From: Narthecium ossifragum
Taxonomy: Eukaryota > Streptophyta > Magnoliopsida > Dioscoreales > Nartheciaceae
DNA: 64,000 nt
Assembly: GCA_963920575.1 (NCBI GenBank)
Contig: OY986964.1
Coordinates: 13,257,460 to 13,321,459 of the forward strand
Direction of reading: 5' to 3'
Shown here in pieces: positions 33,767 through 45,093 of this stretch. Position numbers and translations under genes: made by a program. Numbering within the stretch: position 1 is the first letter of the stretch; each line of letters starts with the position of its first letter. The notes below the pieces were generated by a model, which ran no database searches, was not told the DNA's origin, and saw nothing but the letters and a program-made list of their open reading frames with translations.

Positions 33767-36252
33767 CTGAGCCTTTGGGGAGCGTCTAGCGAAAGACGTA
33801 AATTTACGTGCTTTCTAGGAGGCGACCCAGTTTTTAGGAGTTCTTTTTAGATTTTAGGATTTTTCCTTAGTTTTTAGAATTTTATTTAATTTTTATGAGT
33901 TCCCCCTGATTTTTAGGATTTTTCCATTATTATTTTTCCCATTTTTTTCGTTTTTTTCCCAAAATTTCCTTATTTTTCCCCCGAGTTTTTCTCTCTCCTT
34001 CTCGTCGCGGGTCACCAGCGAGCCATGGGCTCGTTGTCCCGGCTCCGCCTGGCTTCCAGCGGCTCACCCCGAGCCTTCCACCGTCGCCACTTCTCCGGCC
34101 ATCCCCGTCCCTCCAAACCACCACCTACATCACCGCCATCCTCTGGTCTACCTCGTCATGGCATCCTATTCCCCCAATTTCTCCTCCTCCGACGCCGGTG
34201 AGCCCCCACGTTCCGCCGGCCGTCTCCGATTTCCTCATCCCGTGCCTCCCATCACCCATGAATACCTCAAGAACCTTCCTCCGGTCAGCACGAAGTTTCC
34301 GCCACCATCAAATCCTTTCCTTGCCGCCGGGATCATCGGCTTCAAGCTCCGATGAAACCACCTATCCGACCACCTTCAATCCGCCGGCTATAAGCTCAAT
34401 TCATCCATCCTCTACCATTGGATAGTTCCCCACACATCCACGAACCATCCTCCACCATTACTTACCTCTCTGTTGATGTCTGGATCGCCGAAATCAATCT
34501 CCGACCATCATCCTTAACCGCGTCGGCCACCTCTAATCTCCCACCTGAGAGCCTCAATTCCACAATCAGACTACATAGATGAGTTCACCAGGCCACCACG
34601 ATCCTTCCTGTACCTTCCAAATCTTCCGGTGACGACGTTTCACCGTCGATCCATCGCCGGCGAGCTTTCAACCGTCTGTTGGCTGCTTGACACGATCCAG
34701 GCACTACAGTGTTCTGATTTTCGATCGGACGGTCTAGATATTCGATCAGGACCATCACAAGCATCCTTAGACCATCATAAACATTCACGGGTGTTTACTT
34801 TTCTCTATCTCCGCTAATTTCAAATTTGATCTCGCCGTGGGCTGTAGATCGTGGACGAGAAGGACCATACTGAGGATTACGAATAATTTGGCGCTCTGCT
34901 TGGATGTTGTTGGTTTGTTATTTCTTTGTTTGTGATGTCTAGATAATGATCTATGATGCTACTATAATCTCCTTTTCAGTCTCCTGTGTAATAGTTATTT
35001 TGTGTGATGAATGTTTGTACAGATCAATATATCATGAAAATACAAAGGAGACTCTGCCGAAATTTTCTATAATTCTAATACAATTTTGGACTTTTATTAG
35101 TTATATTTGATCTTTTTGGAAAGGTATATATTTTTGTGATAGGTTATGGTGGGGAAGGAAGTATGTATTCAATAATGGCGGTGCTTCAACTTAAATTGGA
35201 AGGGAGAGAAATCGATTTTTTTCGAGCGTTCATTATGGTTATCTCTACCCTTTACTTCTTAATTTATTTTTATGACTTAATGTAATTGGGGACAATACAT
35301 TTAAGTTGGGGGTAGCATTCATAAATTTCATGCTCATATTTTTTTTTCTGGTAACCAAATATTCTACATCCCTTGAATTATGTCAAAAGAATGAAATTAT
35401 GATATGATTTGACAAAGGTGCATATTTTAGAAATTTATCTTATGAATTATTCTGAGACTTGTATGTCATATAAGGGATAGTATTTTTTTGTTATGTATGA
35501 TATTATTTCTATACTTTAACACTTTTACCATGATTTAAGGATAACTTGACATATCCTAATGCACATGTTCACTTCCACATGTTAATGGGTTGATATTAGA
35601 TTCTAAGCATGATAATAGGATAGATTTACAATTCTATATCATGACACAGAAAATACATGAACACATGCAATTATCTGAGTATACAAGTCTCAGATAAAAA
35701 ATGGATTTTAAACATAGTAACCGGGCAGTGTGCCTAGCCTGCGTGGTGTTCGAGTAAAACAGTTGAAATTCCTCAAAAGGAAAAAAAGAAGGGCTTCATA
35801 CTTAGTAACCGGGCAAAGATAGTTGAAGTGTTTATATATAATTGATGCTCTGAAGCATGTGGAACCTCATTCACAAACAGGAGTGTTAAAGTTATTTTTA
35901 ACCATGATTAAATATGTTGAAGTGTTGGAAATATGTTATGACATGTTTTAACTTACTATATTTTTATGTGACTATGAGTTGAAAGGTTTATTCATGGATA
36001 TTATTTCTATTTCATGCATTAGAGTTGATGAATATTGTGATTGATTTCAAATGATATATTCAAGGGAATGTATTGATGTTTGTCGGTGTCATCCCTGAAA
36101 ACCCTCAGGAAACTATAACTCCTCCACTGGGGTAACCCAGGGGTTTAAAGGCTTGTTGCACATGCTAAGTGCAATCGTGAGACGCACAAAAGTGGCTAGT
36201 TAGATTTATTGCTTTCTTTTTATCTTTTCTTTGCTCGAGGACTAGCAAAGTG
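33767..36252 (+). other. Element B noncoding interior
   Basis: No pol or env frame was found. GAGCGTCTAGCGAAAGACG and CTAGGAGGCGACCCAG at 33780-33830 resemble a conserved block found after coding regions in Athila-type elements. A GC-rich segment at about 33990-34650 differs in composition and may be captured. Two modules beginning TAGTAACCGGGC lie at 35719 and 35803. ATTTAAGTTGGGGGTAGC occurs near 35299. Confidence 0.6.
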
Positions 36253-36266
36253 TAAGTTGAGGGGTG
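36253..36266 (+). promoter_or_regulatory. Element B polypurine tract
   Basis: AAGTTGAGGGGTG lies directly before the 3' LTR and is preceded by GAGGACTAGCAAAG, parallel to the arrangement at 4936-4975 in the minus-strand Athila. Confidence 0.7.
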
Positions 36267-37698
36267 TGATGAGTCACTAAATATTCATAACTAAACCCCT
36301 TAAATTACCTTTGTTAGGCCTAGAGTATTTGTATTTAATTGTTTGTTAGTTGATTTCAGATTTAATTATGATTTGAGAAGAAATACAAGAAATTCGGCTG
36401 AAAGGATGAATTTATGTAATAAAGACTCCTTCATCGCCTGTCAGGAGAATATTTACTATAAATTCTGTATAAGTCCAAATATTCTGTAAAGTTAGTACGT
36501 GGTCGAAGACTTCAAGCGCTACAACTTTCATGTTGGACACTTTGCGAGATTCCTGACAGCTTAATACCAGTTTGGAAGACTATGAAGATAAACAGATGCT
36601 GGGAAACTGGTCCGTCGATGTTCAAGCGAATATTCGCCAAATATTCCACATATGTCTAAATATTATGAAATCTTCGGGATCAGACAGAAGTCTTACTAAT
36701 CTACATCTTTCATGTTGGACTCAGTTTCAAATTCCAGCTTTATTGGACCCAGTTGTGACCGGAATAGACTGTCAGGAATTAATCCAGGAAATCCGAGTTG
36801 TAATAGAAGTCCAACTTAGCCAAAACCCTAATTTCGGAAGTTCTCCTATAAATAGGATTATTCCATCCGAATTTCTGATCTTTTGGAGAGAAAAATCAGA
36901 GAGAAAAAAAGAAGGCTAGGGTTTGAAGACAGAGATCTTTCCGCGGGGATCGATGGCTTCCTTCCCAACACCTATGGATCTTTTTCAAGAGATGAGTAAC
37001 TAATTTCTAAACTTAAGGATCTCATGAAACTCTACTGTAACTTTTTGTATTGTTTGGTTTGAATCTTGTATTCTTCTCAAGACATGATCCTATGAATTTG
37101 TTAATAGAGTTGAAGAAACAGAGTTCCCTTGACGTGCTTTCAGTCCTACATGATTTCTGTGATTGTTTGTAGAGATTCATAGGATGGTTTTCATGTGATT
37201 TATGATTTGCTACTGAGATAGGCTATGCTAAGCTAGGATAGGTCGTGCCAAGGTCATTAGGAGTAGTATAACTTAAAGTAATTGTAGGACCGAAGACAAT
37301 CTATGCCAAGAAAGATAGGTTATGCCGTTAGTAACATAAATCTTATTTTAGGGATTCATGTGAGCTTCTAGGCGTATGATCCATAATGTTTAGAGAAGGA
37401 GATAAGAGGATAACTTGAAGCTAAGGTGGATTGAGTTAACCCTATGTATCTCTCTCATTAGTTTAACAACTTTTACTTGCTTTCATTAGATAGTTTTGGT
37501 TAATTCAAACTTATCATTGCTTCTTTTGCTTAGATTTAGGGTTTGAGAATTGAATTCAATATTTCCTGGTAAATTCCCTGTGGTTCTACTCCGGACTTCA
37601 TTGCTTTTCTACCTAATAGTGTAGTGATTGAATAAGGATTATAAATTTAATATTTGATTGAGTTTGCAACGTTTTAACGACACATTCACGAGCGATCA
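36267..37698 (+). mobile_element. Element B 3' LTR
   Basis: It is closely similar to the 5' LTR (TATAAATAGG at 36847-36856), with scattered substitutions and small indels. The 1432 versus 1457 bp lengths suggest an insertion that is not recent. Confidence 0.9.
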
Positions 37699-38429
37699 GT
37701 CCCTACTCGAACTGTCGTGCCCTGGCTGTCGGATCTGCTGCCACTGCCCCTGCAAAACGGACCAGATGTGTGAACCGGGTGGCACACTGCTGAACAAAGC
37801 GAGTACCCTGCAGAAGGGAATGGTACTCGCGGGACAGGGTGTCACGCGTACTCTCCGAGAAGTACGCGTCCAAGAACAACGCATCGAACTCCTCCTACAG
37901 CTGCTCCACTCCATCACCAGTGTGCTGGGCGGTGCACCACCAGTCAAGGGTGTCTCCATCGAACTGAAACGCCGTGAGGGTGACCAGTATCCGGTCATCC
38001 TCGACGAAGAGAGTGTCCAGGACGCGCGTGACTCCCCTGAGCCAGGCATTCGATGTAGTTGGATCTCCAGTCTCACCACTGAACCTAGGGGGGTTCAGCC
38101 GCTACAAATCCATCATGACCGCCGCAACGGCCCGCCCGTAGACAGCAACGAGGACCCTCTCCTCGGAGAGAAAGGCCTCCTCCCGTGTGACAGAAACCGT
38201 CGCTGGTGATAGCTCAGCCCGCCTAGCTCTAACCACCCTGATAGGTGCCACCCTGTCTGGTCGGCCGGGTCGACCAGGTCGTGCCCCACCCCGACCAACA
38301 ACCGCAGGTCGGCCTCGAGCTCCCGACATCTGCGCAATCACCAAGGACAAATGAGCATCCACTAGTCAGAAACCGCAAAACAAACAACACAGTGAAAAAC
38401 GAAAAGCACAACACATCGAAGAAGAGCAT
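37699..38429 (-). pseudogene. Element X gag N-terminal part
   Basis: It reads MSGARGRPAVVGRGGARPGR near 38330, then [57 protein letters not shown] and LVRFAGAVAADPTARARQFE, homologous to the intact Gag at 1300-2066. Stops occur near 38105, 37900 and 37707. Element B interrupts it at 37698. Confidence 0.82.
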
Positions 38430-40683
38430 TGTCGCGCCCCGACCCGCGAAGGCCCAACCGGGCCGGGCGACGCGAACCGGAACCTAACTAATGTGAAATA
38501 ATTTTGGCGAGGGGTTCCCTCTAACCTACTGGTCTCCCTAAACAATTCATAAGCACCCTTATTAAAAGAAAGATTAACAACCTCAAAAGAAATATAATAA
38601 TATTCAAATCCTTAAAATGGTTTATATAATATACATCACACTCCCGTAGGAGGCTAACTAACAAAAAATGGGTAGACAGATGATCACCGCTCCTCAGCAC
38701 TGCCAAACGCCGCCGCACCACCAAAGACATGCCCGGTAGGGGCTACTGAAAAAGAGCTGACGCCTGCACCTGCAAAACGCAGCCCGGGTTGGAGTGAGCA
38801 TAAAGCTCAGTAGGGTTCTACACTACGACACACAGAAAGGGAGGGAACACAACAATGTCACCCCCAAGTAAGGTCTGGCTGTACACAGGGGTCCCATAAC
38901 CCCACCGTGTGTTCCTGAGGTCCATGATCATGATCTTCCAGAAGAACTGGTCACATGATGGGTCACGCTCAGTAAGCAGGAAACAACACTGCTGACTCAC
39001 AAGCAGGTAACCGACACTGCTGGCGGGAAATGACACCGCTGAGTACGCACTCCCTTTACTCAAGAGTCGTTATAACCGGACATCGGCTACACCTCAGAAC
39101 CCGACTCGAGGCCGACACAACCTCTAAATCATCGATCAATATGTATTCAAGTCATCTAAACCTATCATCGACATCGACTGAATACTACAATCCAACCTGA
39201 ACCTTGCTACCCGCCACGGTTCTAAAGCTAAATCCGAGCTACCCGAAAGCCTCGGATCGGCGATCGACCCATCGCCCACGCCCTAACCTTATGCATTTAA
39301 TGCACAACAGAATGCATGCTATGATCATACGCAGGCAAGAGATAGGTATGCAACAGTATGATAAAAGCAACACACAAGTCTAACTGGATCGCTGCAGCGG
39401 TACTATCAACCGCTGCCAGCCAATCCGCAGCGGGTCCCGGCATTACGACAGTACAGCGACCGTCAACCACGGACTCCTGCAATGGGAAGCAACCCCGAAA
39501 ACTCAGATGAACATATAATATAATATTATATGTTCAGCACATATAATATTATTAAAAAAACAAGGATCCTCTAATTAGGGGCTAAGTGACCTCGTCGATC
39601 CGACATCCAAATGACGTCGGATTCGAGATCCAAGTTAGACACCCACAGATAAACATGCTGGGATCAACATATCCAAAACCGGGAAACATCCGACGGCTAG
39701 ATTATCCAGAAAACACTAATCAAAACCACTAATCTAACTAATTACCTTTAATTGCTGCAACGCAGCCCATCCGAAGGAAAATCATAACAAATCATAGGAA
39801 AATCAGAAAATTATGAAATTGGTTGGGTCCGAGAGTAGATTCAAAGCTCTACAACGCTCATGTTCATCATAAGTCCAAATCATGCACGTACACTCCGAAA
39901 AACATGCCTTAAATCGGATGTTCTTCAAGAACAGAGAAACCGGAAAATCAGAGATTAAACATGTTAAAATCCTACTAAAAAATCTTATGAAGCTCATATC
40001 AGTAATTACGCTAAGCAAGAGGCATCCAACAACACCAAGAACAGCTAGATCTACCGGCTAGATCAAGAGAAAACCCCCTACTAACCCAAGTAGGTAGAAA
40101 CCTACCGGAAACGCACTCCTCGGCGGATTCCCCACGGTAGGGCCACCAAACCGGCTTCCAACCAAGCAAAGGATCTTCCTCTTGCTGCCACGAGTCCAAC
40201 GCCTTGAAGCACCCAAAAAGATGGCCGGAGGAGGGAGAACGGGGGGGGGGGGGGGGCGGAGAAGGAGACGGAAAGCAAACCAGAAAAACAGGGGAAGTCG
40301 CGGGCTATTTATAGGCTCGAGTCCGATCGATCGGTCTAGGGACTGATCGGTCGGACTGGCCGGGTTAAGTCGGTTCACGTCCTTATCAGGACACGTCGCC
40401 CATCGACACAGGTCCGATCGATCGCTAACAGGAGCGATCGATCGCCAACGGGCCGCTAGCTGCCTAAAAACAGGCTTCTGTGTGCCCGAGCTTGGATCTT
40501 TCGATCCCAAACCCGCCTAGGGTTCTAGCAAACACGTAAATCAAACATAGGAGCTGTGTGTGCACCATGTGGGTGTGAAAAAAATCAACAAGAAGCAATT
40601 TACCAAATTTCCCTTGCGATCGACAATGAGCCACGGGCTCGACCCAAGCGGTCGACCCAGGAATGGAGGGACAGGTCCTCACA
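38430..40683 (-). mobile_element. Chromovirus solo LTR, TSD AGCAT
   Basis: The 2254-bp LTR runs from TGTCGCGCCCCGACCC to GGACAGGTCCTCACA, with AGCAT at 38425-38429 and 40684-40688. Without it, the element X leader reads continuously to the PBS at 40775-40786. It carries TATAAATAGC (minus) at 40304-40313 and a run of 16 G at 40241-40256. Confidence 0.9.
40324..40446. repeat. CCGATCGATCGG / GCGATCGATCGC pairs
   Basis: One GATCGATC/GATCGGTC pair and one GATCGATC/GATCGATC pair, each 20 bp apart, begin about 11 bp upstream of the TATA box in the LTR's sense. Confidence 0.8.
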
Positions 40684-40789
40684 AGCATACATGGATGTTC
40701 TAGACATAGAACTATCCCATCCCACTCTCAATCTCAATCGAATCCTGATTCTATCCCTGGGACCTACAGCCTATGCTCTGATACCAAGT
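40684..40789 (-). promoter_or_regulatory. Element X leader with primer binding site
   Basis: The reverse complement of 40775-40786 is TGGTATCAGAGC (tRNA-iMet PBS), three bases from the LTR. The leader matches that at 2140-2253. Confidence 0.85.
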
Positions 40790-43027
40790 TGTCGCGCCCC
40801 GACCCGCGAAGGCCCAATCGGGCCAGGCGACGCGAACGGGAACCTAACTAAATGCGGAATAATTTTGGTGAGGGTTCCCTCTAACTTATTAGTCTCCCTA
40901 AACATTTCACAAGTACCCAAAATTAATAATAATCAATAACCTCAAGATGTATAATAAGATAAATTTAAATTCTCAAAAGGGTTAACATTCATATACATCA
41001 CACTCCCGTAGGAGGTTATCTAACAAAAAAGGTAAACAGATGATCACCCCTCCTCAAGCACCGCCAGACACCGCCGCGCCACCAAACACATGCCCAGTAG
41101 GGGCCACTGAAGAAGAACTAACGCCTGCACCTGCAAAACACAACCCGGGTAGGAGTGAGCACGAAGCTTAGTAGGGTTCTACACTACGACACGCAGAAAG
41201 GAGGGAACACAACAGTGTCTCTAGGTATCCAACCATGGTCACGCTAACGAACTGAGCCCATCCCGAAAACACCTAGTACAGCAGGACGAAGACACTGCTG
41301 GGCAGGACAAGTCTCTGCCGGGCAGGCACACCCTCTGCCCGGCAGGCACACCCTCTGCCCAAGGATAAAACAACGACACTGGTTGCACCCTCAGCACCTG
41401 GCTCGAGGCTGACATGACCTCTAAATCATCGATCAACATGTATTCAAGTCATCTAAGGCTATCATCAAGATTGACAGAATACTGTCATCCAACCTGGACC
41501 CTGCTACCCGCCACGGCCCTAGAGCGAAATCTGAGCTACCCGAAAGGCTTGGATTGGCAATCAACCCTTCGCCCACGCCCTATCCTTATGCATCTAATGC
41601 GTAATCAATAATGCATGCTATGATCATGCGCAGGTATGAAGTAAGACTGCAACAATATGATAAAATAACAAACAAGTCCAACTGGATTGCTGCAGTAATA
41701 CCACCAACCGTTAACCACCAATCCGCAGTGGGTCCCGGCATTACGACGGTACCACGATTGTCAACCACGAACCCCTACAACGGCAAGCAATCCTTAAAAC
41801 TCAGATGAACATAAATAATATTATTTAATCATCAAGATCCTCTAATTAGAGGCTAAGCGATCTCGTCGATCCGACATCCAAACGACATCGGATTCGAGAT
41901 CCAACTTAGAAAAAAGCAGGAAAACATACTGGGATCAACATATGAAAAACCGGGGAACATCCGACGGCTCGATTACTGGAAAAACGCTAATGAAAACCGT
42001 TAACTTCACTAATTACCTTTAATTGCTGTAACGCAACTCATCCAAAGAAAAATCATAACAATTCATCGAAAAATTAGACAATTATAAAACTAGTTGCAAC
42101 TGAGAGTAGATCCGAAGATCTCCAACTCTCATGTTCATCATAAATCAAGATCATGCATGTACAGACTGGCAAATACGCCGTAAACCGGCTGTTCTTCAAG
42201 TACAGAGAAATCGGAAAATTCGGTTTTAAACATGCTAAAATCCTACTAAAATCTCAATCAAATCATATGAAACTTAAAACAGTAATTAAGCTAACCAAGA
42301 TGCACACAACAACACTAAAAACATCCAGATCCACCGACTAGATTAGGAGAAACCCCATATTAACCTACGTAGGAAGAAACCTACCGAGCTAAGCAAACCT
42401 CGGCTGAATCCCCGCTATCCGAGCACCAAACTGGCTTCAAACTAAGACAAAGATCTTCCTCTCGCTGCCACGAATCCAACAAGCCCTCAAGCACTCAAAA
42501 TGATGGCCAAAGGAGGGAGAACAGAGGGGAAGAAGGTGGTTGTCGGAAACAGGGGAAATAAAACCGCGGGAAAGAAGAAGGAAGAAGAAAGAAGAAGAAG
42601 AAGGAGGAAGAAGAAGGAGAAACCGGGGAAGAGAGGTGGAAGGAAGAAGGGATAAGGGAGAGGAGAGAAGAAAGAACTTTTCACCTCTGACAGCGGAGAG
42701 CGACGGCCAACGGTGGCCGTCCACTCAGAAACCCATCACCTCAACTTTCTGGCACAGGAAGATCGATCTCCTTAGCAAGGAAAGATCGATCTCTTTCACC
42801 TAGAAAGTCAAACTTGGGCTAAAACACAAGCCCAAGCTTAGATCTTTCGATCCCGGGTCCACCTAACCATTCTAATCAAACACTAACACAAACACGGTAA
42901 GTGTTTGCACACGCGGGTGTGGAACAAACCGACAAGGCGCAATTTACCAAATTTCCCTAGCGGTCCACAACGAGCCTCGGGCCCGACTCAGACAGTCGAC
43001 CCAGGAGTAGAGGGACAGGTCCTCACA
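40790..43027 (-). mobile_element. Element X 5' LTR
   Basis: TGTCGCGCCCCGACCC to GGACAGGTCCTCACA, 2238 bp. Compared with the 3' LTR it lacks 53 bp between two CAGTGTC repeats (19360-19412 there) and has a 20-bp tandem duplication, GGCAGGCACACCCTCTGCCC, at 41321-41360. It carries one GATCGATC pair at 42759-42794 and a GAAGAA purine tract at about 42570-42665. Confidence 0.88.
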
Positions 43028-43150
43028 TAACTCTTTCAGCCTGTTCCCCATGTGAAAGATGGAGTTAAAGGCTGGAGTGCGCAAAAAAATCAACACCTTG
43101 AGAATCAGCTGGCGCTCATTGGGAACTGGCTAGAAGACTTATATATCCTC
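43028..43150 (+). pseudogene. LINE linker fragment
   Basis: From about 43050 it repeats, with a few changes, the roughly 98 bp of LINE at 18829-18926 on the other side of element X. It therefore occurs at both ends of the insertion. Confidence 0.7.
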
Positions 43151-43371
43151 CATCGAGTTAAATTTGAAGATGTAAACCCTGTGTGCCATGTCCCCGACGG
43201 TGAACGACACAGATGTGCGCCATAGACTCGCAAGTGTCTCCCTCACAAATCTCAACTACATACGACCTCCAGAGAACTTCCCAAAGAGCGAGAACTCGCA
43301 CTTCTTCGCACTCTCCTCCAACTCTGCCTCATCGAACACCAATCTATCTGGAAACCTCCGCACATTCGCCC
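43151..43371 (-). pseudogene. LINE ORF1 fragment (DUF4283-like), inverted
   Basis: The minus strand reads RRFPDRLVFDEAELEESAKK, CEFSLFGKFSGG, LRFVRETLASLWRTSVSFTV and GDMAHRVYIFKFNSMED, the N-terminal part of plant LINE ORF1 nucleic-acid-binding proteins. It lies opposite in strand to the LINE sequence just before it and is cut by the Athila LTR at 43372. Confidence 0.7.
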
Positions 43372-45030
43372 TGATGAGTGCATTAAAGTGTACTCTGAAC
43401 AGCCTTATTACCAACCCAATTATTGGATTTTTTATCCTTAATTAGCCTCTTTAGTATTGTTTTTACACTTACATGCTGCTTCACAAAGCTTGTTGAAAAA
43501 TGCAGGAAAAATGAGTCAAAAGGAGCAAAAAAGATGAAAGGATTAAATGGGTCAATTTCAAAGATTAAACTGTACCTTGTCAAGAAGAACCAGATCATGT
43601 TCCCTATATGATTGGAAATCTCTAAAAGTCTAGTTTATGGAGAATTTTATGATTCGTGATTCCGAGTTTCATACTGGAAGTTATGATATTTTTAGTACCA
43701 ATGGCGCAATGCTGAGAAAGAAGCTGAAACCTTTGCATAAAAAGATCGATCTTCTTTGCATTAAAAGATCAATCTTCTGTTCGCCAAAGATGACAGAAGG
43801 CAATATTTGAGAACATCGATACAGTTCGTGATTCCGAGTTTTCTAGAGGAAGTTACGGTATTTTTAGTACCAATGGCACAGTGCTGAGAAAGAAGTTGAA
43901 ATCTTTGCATTATAGGATCGATCTTCTGTGCGCCAGAGATGACAGAGAGCAATATTTGAGAAGATCGACCTTCTTCATATAAAAGATGAATCTCTTTTGA
44001 AACTGAAGTGATTTTTGAAACAGGAAGATCAATCTTTCTGTCTAAGAAGATCGATCTTTTACATGGCTGAAGCAGACAGAGAGTACATTTTCAAAAGATC
44101 GATCTCTTATTTTAAGAAGATTGATCTTCCTTGGCCACATCCAACTATAAGGGATCTAAAGATCGATCTTCATCCATAAAAGATTGATATTTTAAATAAA
44201 AGACTTAGGCTTATTCAAGGAGAGATGCTGGAGAGTAATTGGAGGCGAAGAAAAGAGGAGAATCTTCATCTCCGTGGCCGAGTAAATCTTCAAGGCATGG
44301 TGGACGGATGACTGAGCAAGGACAAGGGTTTCTTCTTCATCGATGGTTCATGTTTTGATCTTTATTGTTTTAACTCTATATATGTATTGGTTCTTTACAG
44401 ATTGCTATGTAGTTTAATATTATTATAAATCCAGTTATGCTTCTTTTATGATATTGTGATCCCATAATTATCTCTTTTGTTTTCTACCTAGTCTCATGAA
44501 ACCTTTGCATTGCCTGTGGTGACAGCCGGTATTGCATACTCTTAGGGATATGGTAAGATAAGGTTAGGGTTTATCACGTGAAACCTCTGCTGCACGCTAC
44601 CTATAGTGACAGCCATTATCGTGTATTCTTAGGTTCTAGTAGGACGGAGTTACTGCTGTAACGAGGAAGACCCGATCATAGAAAGAGACATTCATATTCT
44701 GCTAAATTCATAGTTCCATATCTTCTAGTTACGGTGATTGGGATGTGAATCCCTTAACTAAGTATTGCATGTACCATTGATAAGAGAAGAATCCAAGTTT
44801 GAGCGAGGGATTCCTGAAGCCTCACCTTTTCCAAGTCCTGATTTCATTTGTTAATCTCGTATCACTATTACATCTTCGATCTAACTTTCTTAACTCTTAC
44901 GCTCTTGATCATGTTCGATATATTGTTATCTGTATTTCTGAATCCTTTCTGCTTGTGTCTCTATGGGATCGACATTTCCTATGCTATACTGCATCACGAC
45001 TGCTATGTGAGACACATTTCAGCGACATCA
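43372..45030 (+). mobile_element. Athila LTR plus remnant PBS
   Basis: TGATGAGTGCATTAAAGTG to AGCGACATCA, 1659 bp. It is followed by TTGGCGTTGTTGGCC (about 45034-45048), a decayed form of the Athila PBS, so this was a 5' LTR; the rest of the element is gone. No matching 5-bp flanks were found. Confidence 0.78.
43741..44190. repeat. AAGATCGATCTT pair array (Athila LTR)
   Basis: Around ten AAGATCGATCTT-like sites include pairs 21-23 bp apart (about 43744/43767, 44027/44049, 44098/44120). A TATA-like ACTATAAGGG is near 44150. The same motif version fills the unrelated chromovirus LTR at 48603-49310. Confidence 0.85.
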
Positions 45031-45093
45031 AAATTTGGCGTTGTTGGCCACCTGCGCCTAGGAGCGTGCATTGAGAAGTCCTCCACCGCCTGC

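Larger units (their letters stand above)
29031..37698 (+). mobile_element. Element B: complete non-autonomous Athila-type retrotransposon
   Basis: The 8668-bp element has two LTRs (29031-30487 and 36267-37698), PBS, gag, protease, PPT and the 5-bp target duplication GTCCC (29026-29030 and 37699-37703) inside gag of element X. RT, RNase H and integrase are absent: 33767-36252 has no pol motif. It must have been mobilised by enzymes from another element. Confidence 0.9.
18951..43027 (-). mobile_element. Chromovirus element X with four nested insertions
   Basis: One minus-strand chromovirus is spread over 24 kb. It comprises a 3' LTR (18951-21175), pol end, integrase, RNase H-RT, gag N-terminus, leader, PBS (40775-40786) and 5' LTR (40790-43027). 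The two LTRs resemble each other more than other copies. Inserted are solo LTRs at 21469-23844, 24952-27276 and 38430-40683 and element B at 29031-37698, each with its own 5-bp duplication. The zinc knuckle and protease are deleted, and stops occur throughout, so it is defective. Confidence 0.85.

Noticed and set aside
34158..34425. Small Ser/Pro-rich gene in the GC-rich part of element B
   Set aside because: No recognisable domain and no upstream promoter distinct from the element; most likely compositional or a decayed capture.
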